A model generated the notes under the pieces. It searched no databases. It worked only from the letters and a program-made list of their open reading frames with translations, and was not told where the DNA came from. 64,000 nucleotides of DNA from Hydractinia symbiolongicarpus (Eukaryota > Cnidaria > Hydrozoa > Anthoathecata > Hydractiniidae), in assembly GCF_029227915.1 (NCBI RefSeq), contig NC_079886.1, positions 12,299,501 to 12,363,500 of the forward strand, read 5' to 3'. Position numbers and translations under genes: made by a program. Numbering within the stretch: position 1 is the stretch's first letter; each line of letters begins with the position of its first letter. Of the stretch, positions 10,976 to 23,877 are shown piece after piece.

Positions 10976-13876
10976 TGCCTTTTGCAGTCTAATAAAGACC
11001 TCGCACGTAAATCACGTGGTTTCACCTGTCTGCGCAGGTTACCATTGGACTAGTCCTTGCAGTCTCAATGTGCTACAACGTCCCAAGTCGTTTTCATTAG
11101 CGCCGTTGCCTTACAACACTCTTAACTACGTGCACAGTCCTATAAAGGCTGTAGTATTGCCTTCTGTAGTCTAATAAAGGCCTTGCACGTAAATCACGTC
11201 GTTTCACCTGTCTGCGCAGGTTACGATTGGACTAATCCTTTCAGTCTCAATATGCTACAACGTCCCAAGTCGTTTTCATTGGCGCTGTGGCCTTAGAACT
11301 GTCTTAACTGCGTGCACAGTCCTATACAGGCTGTAATATTGCCTTTTGCAGTCTAATAAAGGCCTCGCACGTAAATCACGTGGTTTCACCTGTCTGCGCA
11401 GGTTACCATTGGACTAGTCCTTACAGTCTCAATGTGCCACAACGTCCCAAGTCGTTTTCATTAGCGCTGTAGCCTTACAACACTCTTAACTACGTGCACA
11501 GTCCTATAAAGGCTGTACTATAGCCTTTTGCAGTCTAATAAAGGCCTCATACGTAATTAACGTGGTTCCATCTGCCTGTGCAGGATACCATTGGACTAGT
11601 CCTTCCAGTCTCAATGCGCTACAACGTCCCAAGTCGTTTTTATTAGCACCGCTGCCTTACAACACTCCTAACTACGTGCACAGTCTTATAAAGGCTGTAA
11701 TATTGCCTTTTGCAGTCTAATAAAGGCCTCGCACGTAAATCACGTGGTTTCACCTGTCTGCGCAGGTTACCATTGGACTAGTCCTTGCAGTCTCAATGTG
11801 CTACAACGTCCCAAGTCGTTTTCATTAGCGCTGTTGCCTTACAACACTCTTAACTCCGTGCACAGTCCTATAAAGGCTGTAGTATGGCCTTCTGTAGTCT
11901 AATAAAGGCCTTGCACGTAAATCACGTCGTTTCACCTGTCTGCGCAGGTTACGATTGGACTAGTCCTTTCAGTCTCAATATGCTACAACGTCCCAAGTCG
12001 TTTTCATCGGCGCTGTGGCCTTAGAACTGTCTTAACTATGTGCACAGTCCTATAAAGGCTGTAATATGGCCTTTTGCAGTCTAATAAAGGCCTCGCACGT
12101 AAATTACGTGGTTCCATCTGCCTGGGCAGGTTACCATTGGACTATTCCTTACAGTCTCAATGTGCTACAACGTCCCAAGTCTTCTTCATTAGCGCTGTTG
12201 CCTTATAACACTATTAACTGCGTGCACAGTCCTATAAAGGCTGCAATATGGCCTTTTGCAGTCTAATAAAAGCCTCGCACGTAAATCACGTGGTTTCACC
12301 TGCATGCACAGGTTACCATTGGACTAGTCCTTTCAGTCTCAATGCGCTACAACGTCCCAAGTCGTTTTTATTAGCGCCGCTGCCTTACAACACTCTTAAC
12401 TACGTGCATCGTCCTATAAAGACTGTAACATGGCCTTTTGCAGTCTAATAAAGGCCTCATACGTAATTAACGTGGTTCCATCTGCCTGTGCAGGTTACCA
12501 TTGCACTGTTCTTTCCAATCTCATGCGCTACCACGTCCCAAGTCGTTTTCATTAGCGCTGTTGCCTTACAACACTCTTAACTACGTGCACGGTCCAATAA
12601 AGGGTGTAATACAGCCTTTTGCAGTCTAATAAAGGCCTCACACATAAATCACGTGGTTCCATCTGCCTGTGCAGGTTACCATTGGCCTAGTCCTTCCAGT
12701 CTCAATGCACTTCAACGTCCCAAGTCGATTTCCTTAACGCCGTCGCTTTAGAACACTCTTAACTACGTGCATCGTCCTATAAAGGCTGTAATATGGCCTT
12801 TTGCAGTCTAATAAAAGCCTCACACGTAAATCACGTGGTTCCATCTGCCTGCGCAGGTTACCATTGCACTAGTCCTTTCAGTCTCAATGCGCTACAACGT
12901 CCCAAGTCGTTTTCATTAGCGCGATTGCATTAGAACACTCTTAACTACGTGCACAGTCCTATAAAGGCTGTAATATGGCTTTTGCAGTCTAACAAAAGCC
13001 TCACACGTGAATCACGTGGTTCCATCTTCCTGGGCAGGTTACCATTGGACTATTCCTTACAGTCTCAATGTGCTACAACGTCCCAAGTCTTCTTCATTAG
13101 CGCTGTTGCCTTATAACACTATTAACTGCGTGCACAGTCCAATAAAGGCTCTAATATTGCCTTTTGCAGTCTAATAAAGACCTCGCACGTAAATCACGTG
13201 GTTTCACCTGTCTGCGCAGGTTACCATTGGACTAGTCCTTGCAGTCTCAATGTGCTACAACGTCCCAAGTCGTTTTCATTAGCGCCGTTGCCTTACAACA
13301 CTCTTAACTACGTGCACAGTCCTATAAAGGCTGTAGTATTGCCTTCTGTAGTCTAATAAAGGCCTTGCACGTAAATCACGTCGTTTCACCTGTCTGCGCA
13401 GGTTACGATTGGACTACTCCTTTCAGTCTCAATATGCTACAACGTCCCAAGTCGTTTTCATTGGCGCTGTGGCCTTAGAACTGTCTTAACTGCGTGCACA
13501 GTCCTATACAGGCTGTAATATTGCCTTTTGCAGTCTAATAAAGGCCTCGCACGTAAATCACGTGGTTTCACCTGTCTGCGCAGGTTACCATTGGACTAGT
13601 CCTTACAGTCTCAATGTGCCACAACGTCCCAAGTCGTTTTCATTAGCGCTGTAGCCTTACAACACTCTTAACTACGTGCACAGTCCTATAAAGGCTGTAC
13701 TATAGCCTTTTGCAGTCTAATAAAGGCCTCATACGTAATTAACGTGGTTCCATCTGCCTGTGCAGGATACCATTGGACTAGTCCTTCCAGTCTCAATGCG
13801 CTACAACGTCCCAAGTCGTTTTTATTAGCACCGCTGCCTTACAACACTCCTAACTACGTGCACAGTCTTATAAAGG
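10613..13876 (+). repeat. 12-monomer higher-order repeat, two copies (period 2182 bp)
   Basis: Positions about 10613-11694 match about 12795-13876 at an offset of 2182 bp. Shared rare variants are GTAGTATTGCCTTCTG, CTATACAGGCTG, GTACTATAGCC, CAGGATACCATTGG and TATTAGCACCGC. The region between the two copies is made of other D-, E-, F-, B- and C-like monomers. Confidence 0.83.
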
Positions 13877-15336
13877 CTGTAATATGGCCTTTTGCAATCT
13901 AATAAAGGCCTCATACGTAATTAACGTGGTTCCATCTGGCTGTGCAGGTTACGATTGGACTAGTCCTTCCAGTCTCAATGTGCTACAACGTCCCAAGTCG
14001 TTTTCATTAGCGCCATTGCATTAGAACACTCTTAACTACGTGCACAGTCCTATAAAGGCTGTAATATGGCTTTTGCAGTCTAACAAAAGCCTCACACGTG
14101 AATCACGTGGTTCCATCTGCCTGTGCAGGTTACCATTGGACTATTCCTTACAGTCTCAATGTGCTACAACGTCCCAAGTCTTCTTCATTAGCGCTGTTTC
14201 CTCATAACACTATTAACTGCGTGCACAGTCCAATAAAGGCTGTGATATTGCCTTTTGCAGTCTAATAAAGGTCTCGCACGTAAATCACGTGGTTTCACCT
14301 GTCTGCGCAGGTTACCATTGGACTAGTCCTTCCAGTCGCAATGTGCTACATCGTCCCAAGTCGTTTTCATTAGCGCCGTTGCCTTACAACACTCTTAACT
14401 ACGTGCACAGTCCTATAAAGGCTGTAGTATGGCCTTCTGCAGTCTAATAAAGGCCTTGCACGTAAATCACGTCGTTTCACCTGTCTGTGCAGGTTACGAC
14501 TGGACTAGTCCTTTCAGTCTCAATATGCTACAACGTCCCAAGTCGTTTTCATTGGCGCTGTGGCCTTAGAACTGTCTTAACTATGTGCACAGTCCTATAA
14601 AGGCTGTAATATGGCCTTTTGCAGTCTAAGAAAAGCCTCACACGTAAATCACGTTGTTCCATCTGCCTGCGCAGGTTACCATTGCACTATTCCTTCCAGT
14701 CTCAATGCGCTACAACGTCCCAAGACGTTTTCATTATCGCCATTGCATTAGAATACTCTTAACTACGTGCACAGTCCTATAAAGGCTGTAATATGGCTTT
14801 TGCAGTCTAAGAAAAGCCTCACACGTAAATCACGTGGTTCCATCTGCCTGCGCAGGTTACCATTGGACTATTCCTTACAGTCTCAATGTGCTAAAACGTC
14901 CCAAGTCGTTTTCATTAGCGCTGTTGCCTTACAACACTATTAACTGCGTGCACAGTCCTATAAAGGCTGTAATATTCCCTTTTGCAGTCTAATAAAGGCC
15001 TCGCACGTAAATCACGTGGTTTCACCTGTCTGCGCAGGTTACCATTGGACTAGTCCTTACAGTCTCAATGTGCTACAACGTCCCAAGTCGTTTTCATTAG
15101 CGCCGTTGCCTTACAACACTTTTAACTACGTGCACAGTCCTATAAAGACCGTAATATGGCCTTTTGCAGTCTAATAAAAGCCTGGCACGTAAATCACGCG
15201 GTTTCACCTGTCTGCGCAGGTTACCATTGGACTAGTCCTTCCAGTCTCAATGCGCTACAACGTCTCAAGTCGTTTTCATTAGTGCCATTGCATTAGAACA
15301 CTCTTAACTACGTGCACAGTCCTATAAAGGCTGTAA
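10748..15336 (+). repeat. Long-range 4.6 kb duplicated segment, left copy
   Basis: About 25 monomers match 34,734-39,321 at an offset of 23,986 then 23,985 bp; the step is a one-base loss near 34,963 (TTGCTTTTGC). I noticed about a dozen substitutions over 4.6 kb, for example 12641 CACACATAAATC, 13150 GGCTCTAATATT, 13935 TCTGGCTGTGC and 14210 GTTTCCTC, each with the common base in the other copy. Similarity ends abruptly at GGCTGTAACATGG (about 15337). Confidence 0.88.
10793..10973 (+). repeat. Monomer subtype D, exemplar (181 bp)
   Basis: Subtype D is recognised by ATGGCTTTTGCAGTCTAAC, ACACGTGAATCACGTGG, CCTGGGCAGG, TTGGACTATTCCTTACAG and CTTCTTCATTAGCG, with GTCCAATAAAGG in place of GTCCTATAAAGG at its end. 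The AATAAA hexamer common to other subtypes is lost (TAACAAAAG). Complete D monomers are seen only left of about 38.2 kb, although D-like second halves recur on the right (for example near 50.0, 51.8 and 61.8 kb). Confidence 0.85.
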
Positions 15337-15518
15337 CATGGCCTTTTGCAGTCTAATAAAGGCCTCATACGTAATTAACGTGGTTCCATCTGCCTGTGCA
15401 GGTTACCATTGCACTGTTCTTTCCAATATCATGCGCTACCAAGTCCCAAGTCGGTTTCATTGGCGCCGTTGCCTTAGAACACTCTTAACTACGTGCACAG
15501 TCCTATAAAGACCGTAAT

Positions 15519-16064
15519 ATGGCCTTTTGCAGTCTAATAAAAGCCTCACACGTAAATCACGTGGTTCCATCTGCATGCGCAGGTTACCATTGCACTATTC
15601 CATCCAGTCTCAATGCGCTACCACGTCCCAAGTCGTTTTCATTAGCGCTGTTGCCTTACAACACTCTTAACTACGTGAACAGTCCTATAAAGGCTGCAAT
15701 ATGGCCTTTTGCAGTCTAATAAAAGCCTCGCACGTAAATCACGTGGTTTCACCTGCCTGCACAGGTTACCATTGGACTAGTCCTTTCAGTCTCAATGCGC
15801 TACAACGTCCCAAGTCGTTTTTATTAGCGCCGCTGCCTTACAACACTCTTAACTACGTGCATCGTCCTATAAAGACCGTAATATGGCCTTTTGCAGTCTA
15901 ATAAAGGCCTCACACGTAAATCACGTGGTTCCATCTGCCTGCGCAGGTTACCATTGCACTATTCCATCCAGTCTCAATGCGCTACCACGTCCCAAGTCGG
16001 TTTTATTAGCGCTGTTGCCTTACAACACTCTTAACTACGTGAACAGTCCTATAAAGGCTGCAAT
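15519..16064 (+). repeat. A-B-A segment matching 1888-2433 (offset 13,631 bp)
   Basis: Three monomers at 15519, 15701 and 15883 repeat the order and most variants of 1888, 2070 and 2252, at an offset equal to 75 monomers. The third shares the unusual AGTCGGTTT in place of AGTCGTTTT. Confidence 0.7.
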
Positions 16065-16246
16065 ATGGCCTTTTGCAGTCTAATAAAAGCCTCGCACGTA
16101 AATCACGTGGTTTCACCTGCATTCACAGGTTACCATTGGACTATTCCATCCAGTGTCAATGCGCTACCACGTCCCAAGTCGTTTTCATTAGCGCCGTTGC
16201 CTTACAACACTCTTAACTACGTGCACATTCCTATAAAGGCTGTAAT
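16065..16246 (+). repeat. Hybrid B/A' monomer
   Basis: The first part is B (GCCTCGCACG, CTGCATTCACAGG, TTGGACTA) and the rest is A' (TTCCATCCAGTGTCAATG). In the right domain these two pieces are ends of separate neighbouring monomers, so this looks like a deletion of exactly one repeat period fusing B to A'. The H monomer follows directly. Confidence 0.8.
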
Positions 16247-16428
16247 ATAGCCTTTTGCAGTCTAATAAAGGCCTGACACGTAAATCACGTGCTTCCATCT
16301 GCCTGCGCAGGTTACCATTGGCCTAGTCCTTCCAGTCTCAATGCGCTACAACGTCCCAAGTCCTTCTCATTGGCGCCGTTGCCTTAGAACACTCTTAACT
16401 ACGTGCACAGTCCTATAAAGACCGTAAT
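16247..16428 (+). repeat. Isolated H monomer inside the left domain
   Basis: This 182 bp monomer carries the H markers CCTGACACG and CGTGCTTCC. It is the only H I found left of 39.3 kb. The monomer before it ends in GTGCACATTCC instead of GTGCACAGTCC, the same private change that precedes H monomers near 43.1, 46.9, 48.8, 49.7, 51.5 and 61.5 kb, so it is related to the right-domain lineage rather than an independent H. Confidence 0.85.
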
Positions 16429-16919
16429 ATGGCCTTTTGCAGTCTAATAAAAGCCTCACACGTAAATCACGTGGTTCCATCTGCCTGCGCAGGTTACCAT
16501 TGCACTATTCCATCCAGTCTCAATGCGCTACAACGTCCCAAGTCGCTTTTATTAGCGCCGCTGCCTTACAACACTCTTAACAATGTGCATCGTCCTATAA
16601 AGACTGTAACATGGCCTTTTGCAGTCTAATAAATGCCTCATATGTAATTAACGTGGTTCCATCTGCCTGTGCAGGTTACCATTGCACTGTTCTTTCCAAT
16701 ATCTTGCGCTACCACGTCCCAAGTCCTTCTCATTGGCGCCGTTGCCTTACAACACTCTTAACTACGTGCACAGTCCTATAAAGACCGTAATATGGCCTTT
16801 TGCAGTCTAATAAAAGCCTCACACGTAAATCACGTGGTTCCATCTGCCTGCGCAGGTTACCATTGCACTAGTCCTTTCAGTCTAAATGCGCTACAACGTC
16901 CCAAGTCGTTTTCATTAGC

Positions 16920-17160
16920 GCGATTTCATTAAAACACTCTTAACTACGTGCACAGTCCTATAAAGGCTGTAATATGGCTTTTGCAGTCTAACAAAAGCCT
17001 CACACGTGAATCACGTGGTTCCATCTGCCTGGGCAGTTTACCATTGGACTAGTCCTTTCAGTCTCAATGCGCTAAAATGTCCCAAGTCGTTTTTATTAGC
17101 GCCGCTGCCTTACAACACTCTTAACTACGTGCATCGTCCTATAAAGACTGTAACATGGCC
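16920..17160 (+). repeat. Hybrid D/B junction
   Basis: A D monomer front ending in TGCCTGGGCAG continues into TTTACCATTGGACTAG with GCTAAAATGTCCC, which is the B variant otherwise seen at about 1586-1640. The switch is at or just after the degenerate palindrome near 17,030-17,040. The flanking GATTTCATTAAAAC monomer recurs about 1089 bp later (18,010). Confidence 0.78.
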
Positions 17161-18607
17161 TTTTGCAGTCTAATAAAGGCCTCATACGTAATTAACGTGG
17201 TTCCATCTGCCTGTGCAGGTTACCATTGCACTGTTCTTTCCAATATCATGCGCTACCACGTCCCAAGTCCTTCTCATTGGCGCCGTTGCCTTAGAACACT
17301 CTTAACTACGTGCACAGTCCTATAAAGACCGTAATATGGCCTTTTGCAGTCTAATAAAAGCCTCACACGTAAATCACGTGGTTCCATCTGCCTGCGCAGG
17401 TTACCATTGCACTATTCCATCCAGTCTCAATGCGCTACCACGTCCCAAGTCGTTTTCATTAGCGCTGTTGCCTTACAACACTCTTAGTACGTGAACAGTC
17501 CTATAAAGGCTGCAATATGGCCTTTTGCAGTCTAATAAAAGCCTCGCACGTAAATCACGTGGTTTCACCTGCCTGCACAGTTTACCATTGGACTAGTCCT
17601 TTCAGTCTCAATGCGCTACAACGTCCCAAGTCGTTTTCATTAGCGCTGTTGCCTTACAACACTCTTAACTACGTGCACGGTCCAATAAAGGGTGTAATAC
17701 AGCTTTTTGCAGTCTAGTAAAGGCCTAACACGTAAATCACGTGGTTCCATCTGCCTGTGCAGGTTACCATTGGCCTAGTCCTTCCAGTCTCAATGCACTA
17801 CAACGTCCCAAGTCGATTTCCTTAACGCTGTCGCTTTAGAACACTCTTAACTACGTGCATCGTCCTATAAAGGCTGTAATATGGCCTTTTGCAGTCTAAT
17901 AAAAGCCTCACACGTAAATCACGTGGTTCCATCTGCCTGCGCAGGTTACCATTGCACTAGTCCTTTCAGTCTAAATGCGCTACAACGTCCCAAGTCGTTT
18001 TCATTAGCGCGATTTCATTAAAACACTCTTAACTACGTGCACAGTCCTATAAAGGCTGTAATATGGCTTTTGCAGTCTAACAAAAGCCTCACACGTGAAT
18101 CACGTGGTTCCATCTGCCTGGGCAGGTTACCATTGGACTATTCCTTACAGTCTCAATGTGCTACAACGTCCCAAGTCTTCTTTATTAGCGCTGTTGCCTT
18201 ATAACACTATTAACTGCGTGCACAGTCCAATAAAGGCTGTAATATTGCCTTTTGCAGTCTAATAAAGGCCTCGCACGTAAATCACGTGGTTTCACCTGTC
18301 TGCGCAGGTTACCATTGGACTAGTCCTTGCAGTATCAATGTGCTACAACGTCCCAAGTCGTTTTCATTAGCGCCGTTGCCTTACAACACTCTTAACTACG
18401 TGTACAGTCCTATAAAGGCTGTAGTATGGCCTTCTGTAGTCTAATAAAGGCCTTGCACGTAAATCACGTCGTTTCACCTGTCTGCGCAGGTTACGATTGG
18501 ACTAGTCCTTTCAGTCTCAATATGCTACAACGTCCCAAGTCGTTTTCATTGGCGCTGTGGCCTTAGAACTGTCTTAACTATGTGCACAGTCCTATAAAGG
18601 CTGAAAT

Positions 18608-19534
18608 ATGGTCTTTTGCAGTCTAATAAAGGCCTCGCACGTAAATCACGTGGTTTCACCTGTCTGCGCAGATTACCATTGGACTAGTCCTTACAGTCTC
18701 AATGTGCCACAACGTCCCAAGTCGTTTTCATTAGCGCTGTTGCCTTACAACAGTCCTAACTACGTGCATAGTCTTATAAAGGCTGTAATATGGCCTTTTG
18801 CAGTCTAATAAAGGCCTCGCACGTAAATCACGTGGTTCCATCTGCCTGCGCAGGTTACCATTGCACTATTCCATCCAGTCTCAATGCGCTACCACGTCCC
18901 AAGTCGTTTTCATTAGCGCTGTTGCCTTACAACACTCTTAACTACGTGAACAGTCCTATAAAGGCTGCAATATGGCCTTTTGCAGTCTAATAAAAGCATG
19001 GCACGTAAATCACGTGGTTTCACCTGCCTGCACAGGTTACCATTGGACTAGTCCTTTCAGTCTCAATGCGCTACAACGTCCCAAGTCGTTTTTATTAGCG
19101 CCGCTGCCTTACAACACTCTTAACTACGTGCATCGTCCTATAAAGACTGTAACATGGCCTTTTGCAGTCTAATAAAGGCCTCATACGTAATTAGCTTGGT
19201 TCCATCTGCCTGTGCAGGTTACCATTGCACTGTTCTTTCCAATATCATGCGCTACCACGTCCCAAGTCCTTCTCATTGGCGCCGTTGCCTTAGAACACTC
19301 TTAACTACGTGCACAGTCCTATAAAGACCGTAATATGGCCTTTTGCAGTCTAATAAAAGCCTCACACGTAAATCACGTGGTTCCATCTGCCTGCGCAGGT
19401 TACCATTGCACTATTCCATCCAGTCTCAATGCGCTACCACGTCCCAAGTCGTTTTCATTAGCGCTGTTGCCTTACAACACTCTTTACTACGTGAACAGTC
19501 CTATAAAGGCTGCAATATGGCCTTTTGCAGTCTA
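18608..19534 (+). repeat. Third copy of the block seen at 434 and 3344
   Basis: Monomers at 18608, 18790, 18972 and 19335 match those at 3344, 3526, 3708 and 4071 with a constant offset of 15,264 bp. The unusual ATGGTCTTTTGC start and CCTGTCTGCGCAGATTACC of the first monomer are shared. The C monomer between has private changes (AATTAGCTTGGTTCC near 19190). Confidence 0.83.
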
Positions 19535-20062
19535 ATAAAAGCCTCGCACGTAAATCACGTGGTTTCACCTGCCTGCACAGGTTACCATTGGACTAGTCCT
19601 TTCAGTCTCAATGCGCTACAACGTCCCAAGTCGTTTTTATTAGCGCCGCTGCCTTACAACACTCTTAACTACGTGCATCGTCCTATAAAGACCGTAATAT
19701 GGCCTTTTGCAGTCTAATAAAGGCCTCACACGTAAATCACGTGGTTCCATCTGCCTGCGCAGGTTACCATTGCACTATTCCATCCAGTCTCAATGCGCTA
19801 CCACGTCCCAAGTCAGTTTCATTAGGGCTGTTACCTTACAACACTCTTAACTACGTGAACAGTCCTATAAAGGCTGCAATATGGCCTTTTGCAGTCTAAT
19901 AAAAGCCTCGCACGTAAATCACGTGGTTTCACCTGCATTCACAGGTTACCATTGGACTAGTCCTTTCAGTCTCAATGCGCTACAACGTCCCAAGTCCTTC
20001 TCATTGGCGCCGTTGCCTTAGAACACTCTTAACTACGTGCACAGTCCTATAAAGACCGTAAT

Positions 20063-21690
20063 TTGGCCTTTTGCAGTCTAAAAAAAGCCTCACACGTAAA
20101 TCACGTGGTTCCATCTGCCTGCGCAGGTTACCATTGCACTATTCCATCCAGTGTCAATGCGCTACCACGTCCCAAGTCGTTTTCATTAGCGCCGTTGCCT
20201 TACAACACTCTTAACTACGTGCACAGTCCTATAAAGTCCGTAATATGGCATTTTGCAGTCTAATAAAAGCCTCACACGTAAATCACGTGGTTCCATCTGC
20301 CTGCGCAGGTTACCATTGGACTAGTCCTTTCAGTCTCAATGCGCTACAACGTCCCAAGTCGCTTTTATTAGCGCCGCTTCCTTACAACACTCTTAACTAC
20401 GTGCATCGTCCTATAAAGACTGTAACATGGCCTTTTGCAGTCTAATAAAGGCCTCATACGTAATTAACGTGGTTCCATCTGCCTGTGCAGGTTACCATTG
20501 CACTGTTCTTTCCAATATCATGCGCTACCACGTCCCAAGTCCTTCTCATTGGCGCAGTTGCCTAAGAACACTCTTAACTACGTAAACAGTCCTATAAAGA
20601 CCGTAATATGGCCTTTTGCAGTCTAATAAAAGCCTCACACGTAAATCACGTGGTTCCATCTGCCTGCGCAGGTTACCATTGCACTATTCCATCCAGTCTC
20701 AATGCGCTACAACGTCCCAAGTCGTTTTTATTAGCGCCGCTGCCTTACAACACTCTTAACTACGTGCATCGTCCTATAAAGACTGTAACATGGCCTTTTG
20801 CAGTCTAATAAAGGCCTCATACGTAATTAACGTGGTTCCATCTGCCTGTGCAGGTTACCATTGCACTGTTCTTTCCAATATCATGCGCTACCACGTCCCA
20901 AGTCGTTTTCATTAGCGCTGTTGCCTTACAACACTCTTAGTACGTGAACAGTCCTATAAAGGCTGCAATATGGCCTTTTGCAGTCTAATAAAAGCCTCGC
21001 GCGTAAATCACGTGGTTTCACCTGCCTGCACAGTTTACCATTGGACTAGTCCTTTCAGTCTCAATGCGCTACAACGTCCCAAGTCGTTTTTATTAGCGCC
21101 GCTGCCTTACAACACTCTTAACTACGTGCATCGTCCTATAAAGACCGTAATATGGCCTTTTGCAGTCTAATAAAGGCCTCACACGTAAATCATGTGGTTC
21201 CATCTGCCTGCGCAGGTTACCATTGCACTATTCCATCCAGTCTCAATGCGCTACAATGTCCCAAGTCGGTTTCATTAGCGCTGTTGCCTTACAAAACTCT
21301 TAACTACGTGAACAGTCCTATAAAGGCTGCAATGTGGCCCTTTGCAGTCTAATAAAAGCCTCGCACGTAAATCACGTGGTTTCACCTGCATTCACAGGTT
21401 ACCATTGGACTAGTCCTTTCAGTCTCAATGCGCTACAACGTCCCAAGTCGTTTTTATTAGCGCCGCTGCCTTACAACACTCTTAACTACGTGCATCGTCC
21501 TATAAAGACTGTAACATGGCCTTTTGCAGTCTAATAAAGGCGTCATACGTAATTAACGTGGTTCCATCTGCCTGTGCAGGTTACCATTGCACTGTTCTTT
21601 CCAATCTCATGCGCTACCACGTCCCAAGTCGTTTTCATTAGCGCTGTTGCCTTACAACACTCTTAACTACGTGCACGGTCCAATAAAGAG
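20063..21690 (+). repeat. Block X, third copy
   Basis: This copy starts with the marker monomer and continues A/B hybrid (20245), C, A/B hybrid (20608), C, B (20970), A (21152), B (21334), C. It matches 25,150 onwards at offset 5087 bp (28 monomers). It carries private changes such as ATGGCATTTTGC at 20245. Confidence 0.83.
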
Positions 21691-22261
21691 TGTAATACAG
21701 CCTTCTGCAGTCTAATAAAGGCCTCACACGTAAATCACGTGGTTCCATCTGCCTGTGCAGGTTACCATTGGCCTAGTCCTTCCAGTCTCAATGCACTTCA
21801 ACGTCCCAAGTCGATTTCCTTAACGCCGTCGCTTTAGAACACTCTTAACTACGTGCATCGTCCTATAAAGGCTATAATATGGCCTTTTGCAGTCTAATAA
21901 AAGCCTCACACGTAAATCACGTGGTTCCATCTGCCTGCGCAGGTTACCATTGCACTAGTCCTTTCAGTCTCAATGCGCTACAACGTCCCAAGTCGTTTTC
22001 ATTAGCGCGATTGCATTAGAACACTCTTAACTACGTGCACAGTCCTATAAAGGCTGTAATATGGCTTTTGCAGTCTAACAAAAGCCTCACACGTGAATCA
22101 CGTGGTTCCATCTTCCTGGGCAGGTTACCATTGGACTATTCCTTACAGTCTCAATGTGCTACAACGTCCCAAGTCTTCTTCATTAGCGCTGTTGCCTTAT
22201 AACACTATTAACTGCGTGCACAGTCCAATAAAGGCTGTAATATTGCCTTTTGCAGTCTAAT
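20990..22261 (+). repeat. Seven-monomer tandem duplication, copy 1 (1272 bp)
   Basis: This segment is followed immediately by a second copy at offset 1272 bp. Private variants present in both copies are CTCGCGCGTAAATC, GCAATGTGGCCC, AGGCGTCATACG, CAATAAAGAGTG, CAGCCTTCTGCAG and GGCTATAATATGG. I noticed no mismatch between the copies by eye, so this is probably among the most recent events in the window. Confidence 0.9.
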
Positions 22262-23533
22262 AAAAGCCTCGCGCGTAAATCACGTGGTTTCACCTGCCTG
22301 CACAGTTTACCATTGGACTAGTCCTTTCAGTCTCAATGCGCTACAACGTCCCAAGTCGTTTTTATTAGCGCCGCTGCCTTACAACACTCTTAACTACGTG
22401 CATCGTCCTATAAAGACCGTAATATGGCCTTTTGCAGTCTAATAAAGGCCTCACACGTAAATCATGTGGTTCCATCTGCCTGCGCAGGTTACCATTGCAC
22501 TATTCCATCCAGTCTCAATGCGCTACAATGTCCCAAGTCGGTTTCATTAGCGCTGTTGCCTTACAAAACTCTTAACTACGTGAACAGTCCTATAAAGGCT
22601 GCAATGTGGCCCTTTGCAGTCTAATAAAAGCCTCGCACGTAAATCACGTGGTTTCACCTGCATTCACAGGTTACCATTGGACTAGTCCTTTCAGTCTCAA
22701 TGCGCTACAACGTCCCAAGTCGTTTTTATTAGCGCCGCTGCCTTACAACACTCTTAACTACGTGCATCGTCCTATAAAGACTGTAACATGGCCTTTTGCA
22801 GTCTAATAAAGGCGTCATACGTAATTAACGTGGTTCCATCTGCCTGTGCAGGTTACCATTGCACTGTTCTTTCCAATCTCATGCGCTACCACGTCCCAAG
22901 TCGTTTTCATTAGCGCTGTTGCCTTACAACACTCTTAACTACGTGCACGGTCCAATAAAGAGTGTAATACAGCCTTCTGCAGTCTAATAAAGGCCTCACA
23001 CGTAAATCACGTGGTTCCATCTGCCTGTGCAGGTTACCATTGGCCTAGTCCTTCCAGTCTCAATGCACTTCAACGTCCCAAGTCGATTTCCTTAACGCCG
23101 TCGCTTTAGAACACTCTTAACTACGTGCATCGTCCTATAAAGGCTATAATATGGCCTTTTGCAGTCTAATAAAAGCCTCACACGTAAATCACGTGGTTCC
23201 ATCTGCCTGCGCAGGTTACCATTGCACTAGTCCTTTCAGTCTCAATGCGCTACAACGTCCCAAGTCGTTTTCATTAGCGCGATTGCATTAGAACACTCTT
23301 AACTACGTGCACAGTCCTATAAAGGCTGTAATATGGCTTTTGCAGTCTAACAAAAGCCTCACACGTGAATCACGTGGTTCCATCTTCCTGGGCAGGTTAC
23401 CATTGGACTATTCCTTACAGTCTCAATGTGCTACAACGTCCCAAGTCTTCTTCATTAGCGCTGTTGCCTTATAACACTATTAACTGCGTGCACAGTCCAA
23501 TAAAGGCTGTAATATTGCCTTTTGCAGTCTAAT
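22262..23533 (+). repeat. Seven-monomer tandem duplication, copy 2 (1272 bp)
   Basis: This is the second copy of 20990-22261. The junction lies inside CCTTTTGCAGTCTAATAAA, a stretch common to most subtypes: the monomer starts as E (ATATTGCC) and continues as B (AAGCCTCGCGCG). Confidence 0.9.
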
Positions 23534-23877
23534 AAAGGCCTCGCACGTAAATCACGTGGTTTCACCTGTCTGCGCAGGTTACCATTGGACTAGTCCTTGC
23601 AGTCTCAATGTGCTACAACGTCCCAAGTCTTTTTCATTAGCGCTGTTGCCTTACAACACTCTTAACTCCGTGCACAGTCCTATAAAGGCTGTAGTATGGC
23701 CTTCTGTAGTCTAATAAAGGCCTTGCACGTAAATCACGTCGTTTCACCTGTCTGCGCAGGTTACGATTGGACTAGTCCTTTCAGTCTCAATATGCTACAA
23801 CGTCCCAAGTCGTTTTCATTGGCGCTGTGGCCTTAGAACTGTCTTAACTATGTGCACAGTCCTATAAAGGCTGTAAT

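Noticed and set aside
9721-12065. A stretch with almost no open frames that might hold unique or regulatory DNA (also 12,449-15,518 and 36,434-39,868)
   Set aside because: Read row by row it is the same satellite. D, E, F and G monomers lack the ATG or carry frame-breaking changes, which explains the absence of open frames.
19343-19717. A 124-codon open frame, the longest in the window (also one of 110 codons at 40959-41291)
   Set aside because: Both simply cross a monomer boundary because a stop codon is mutated (for example TTTACTACG for TTAACTACG near 19,482). The translation is the same repeat read in two frames.
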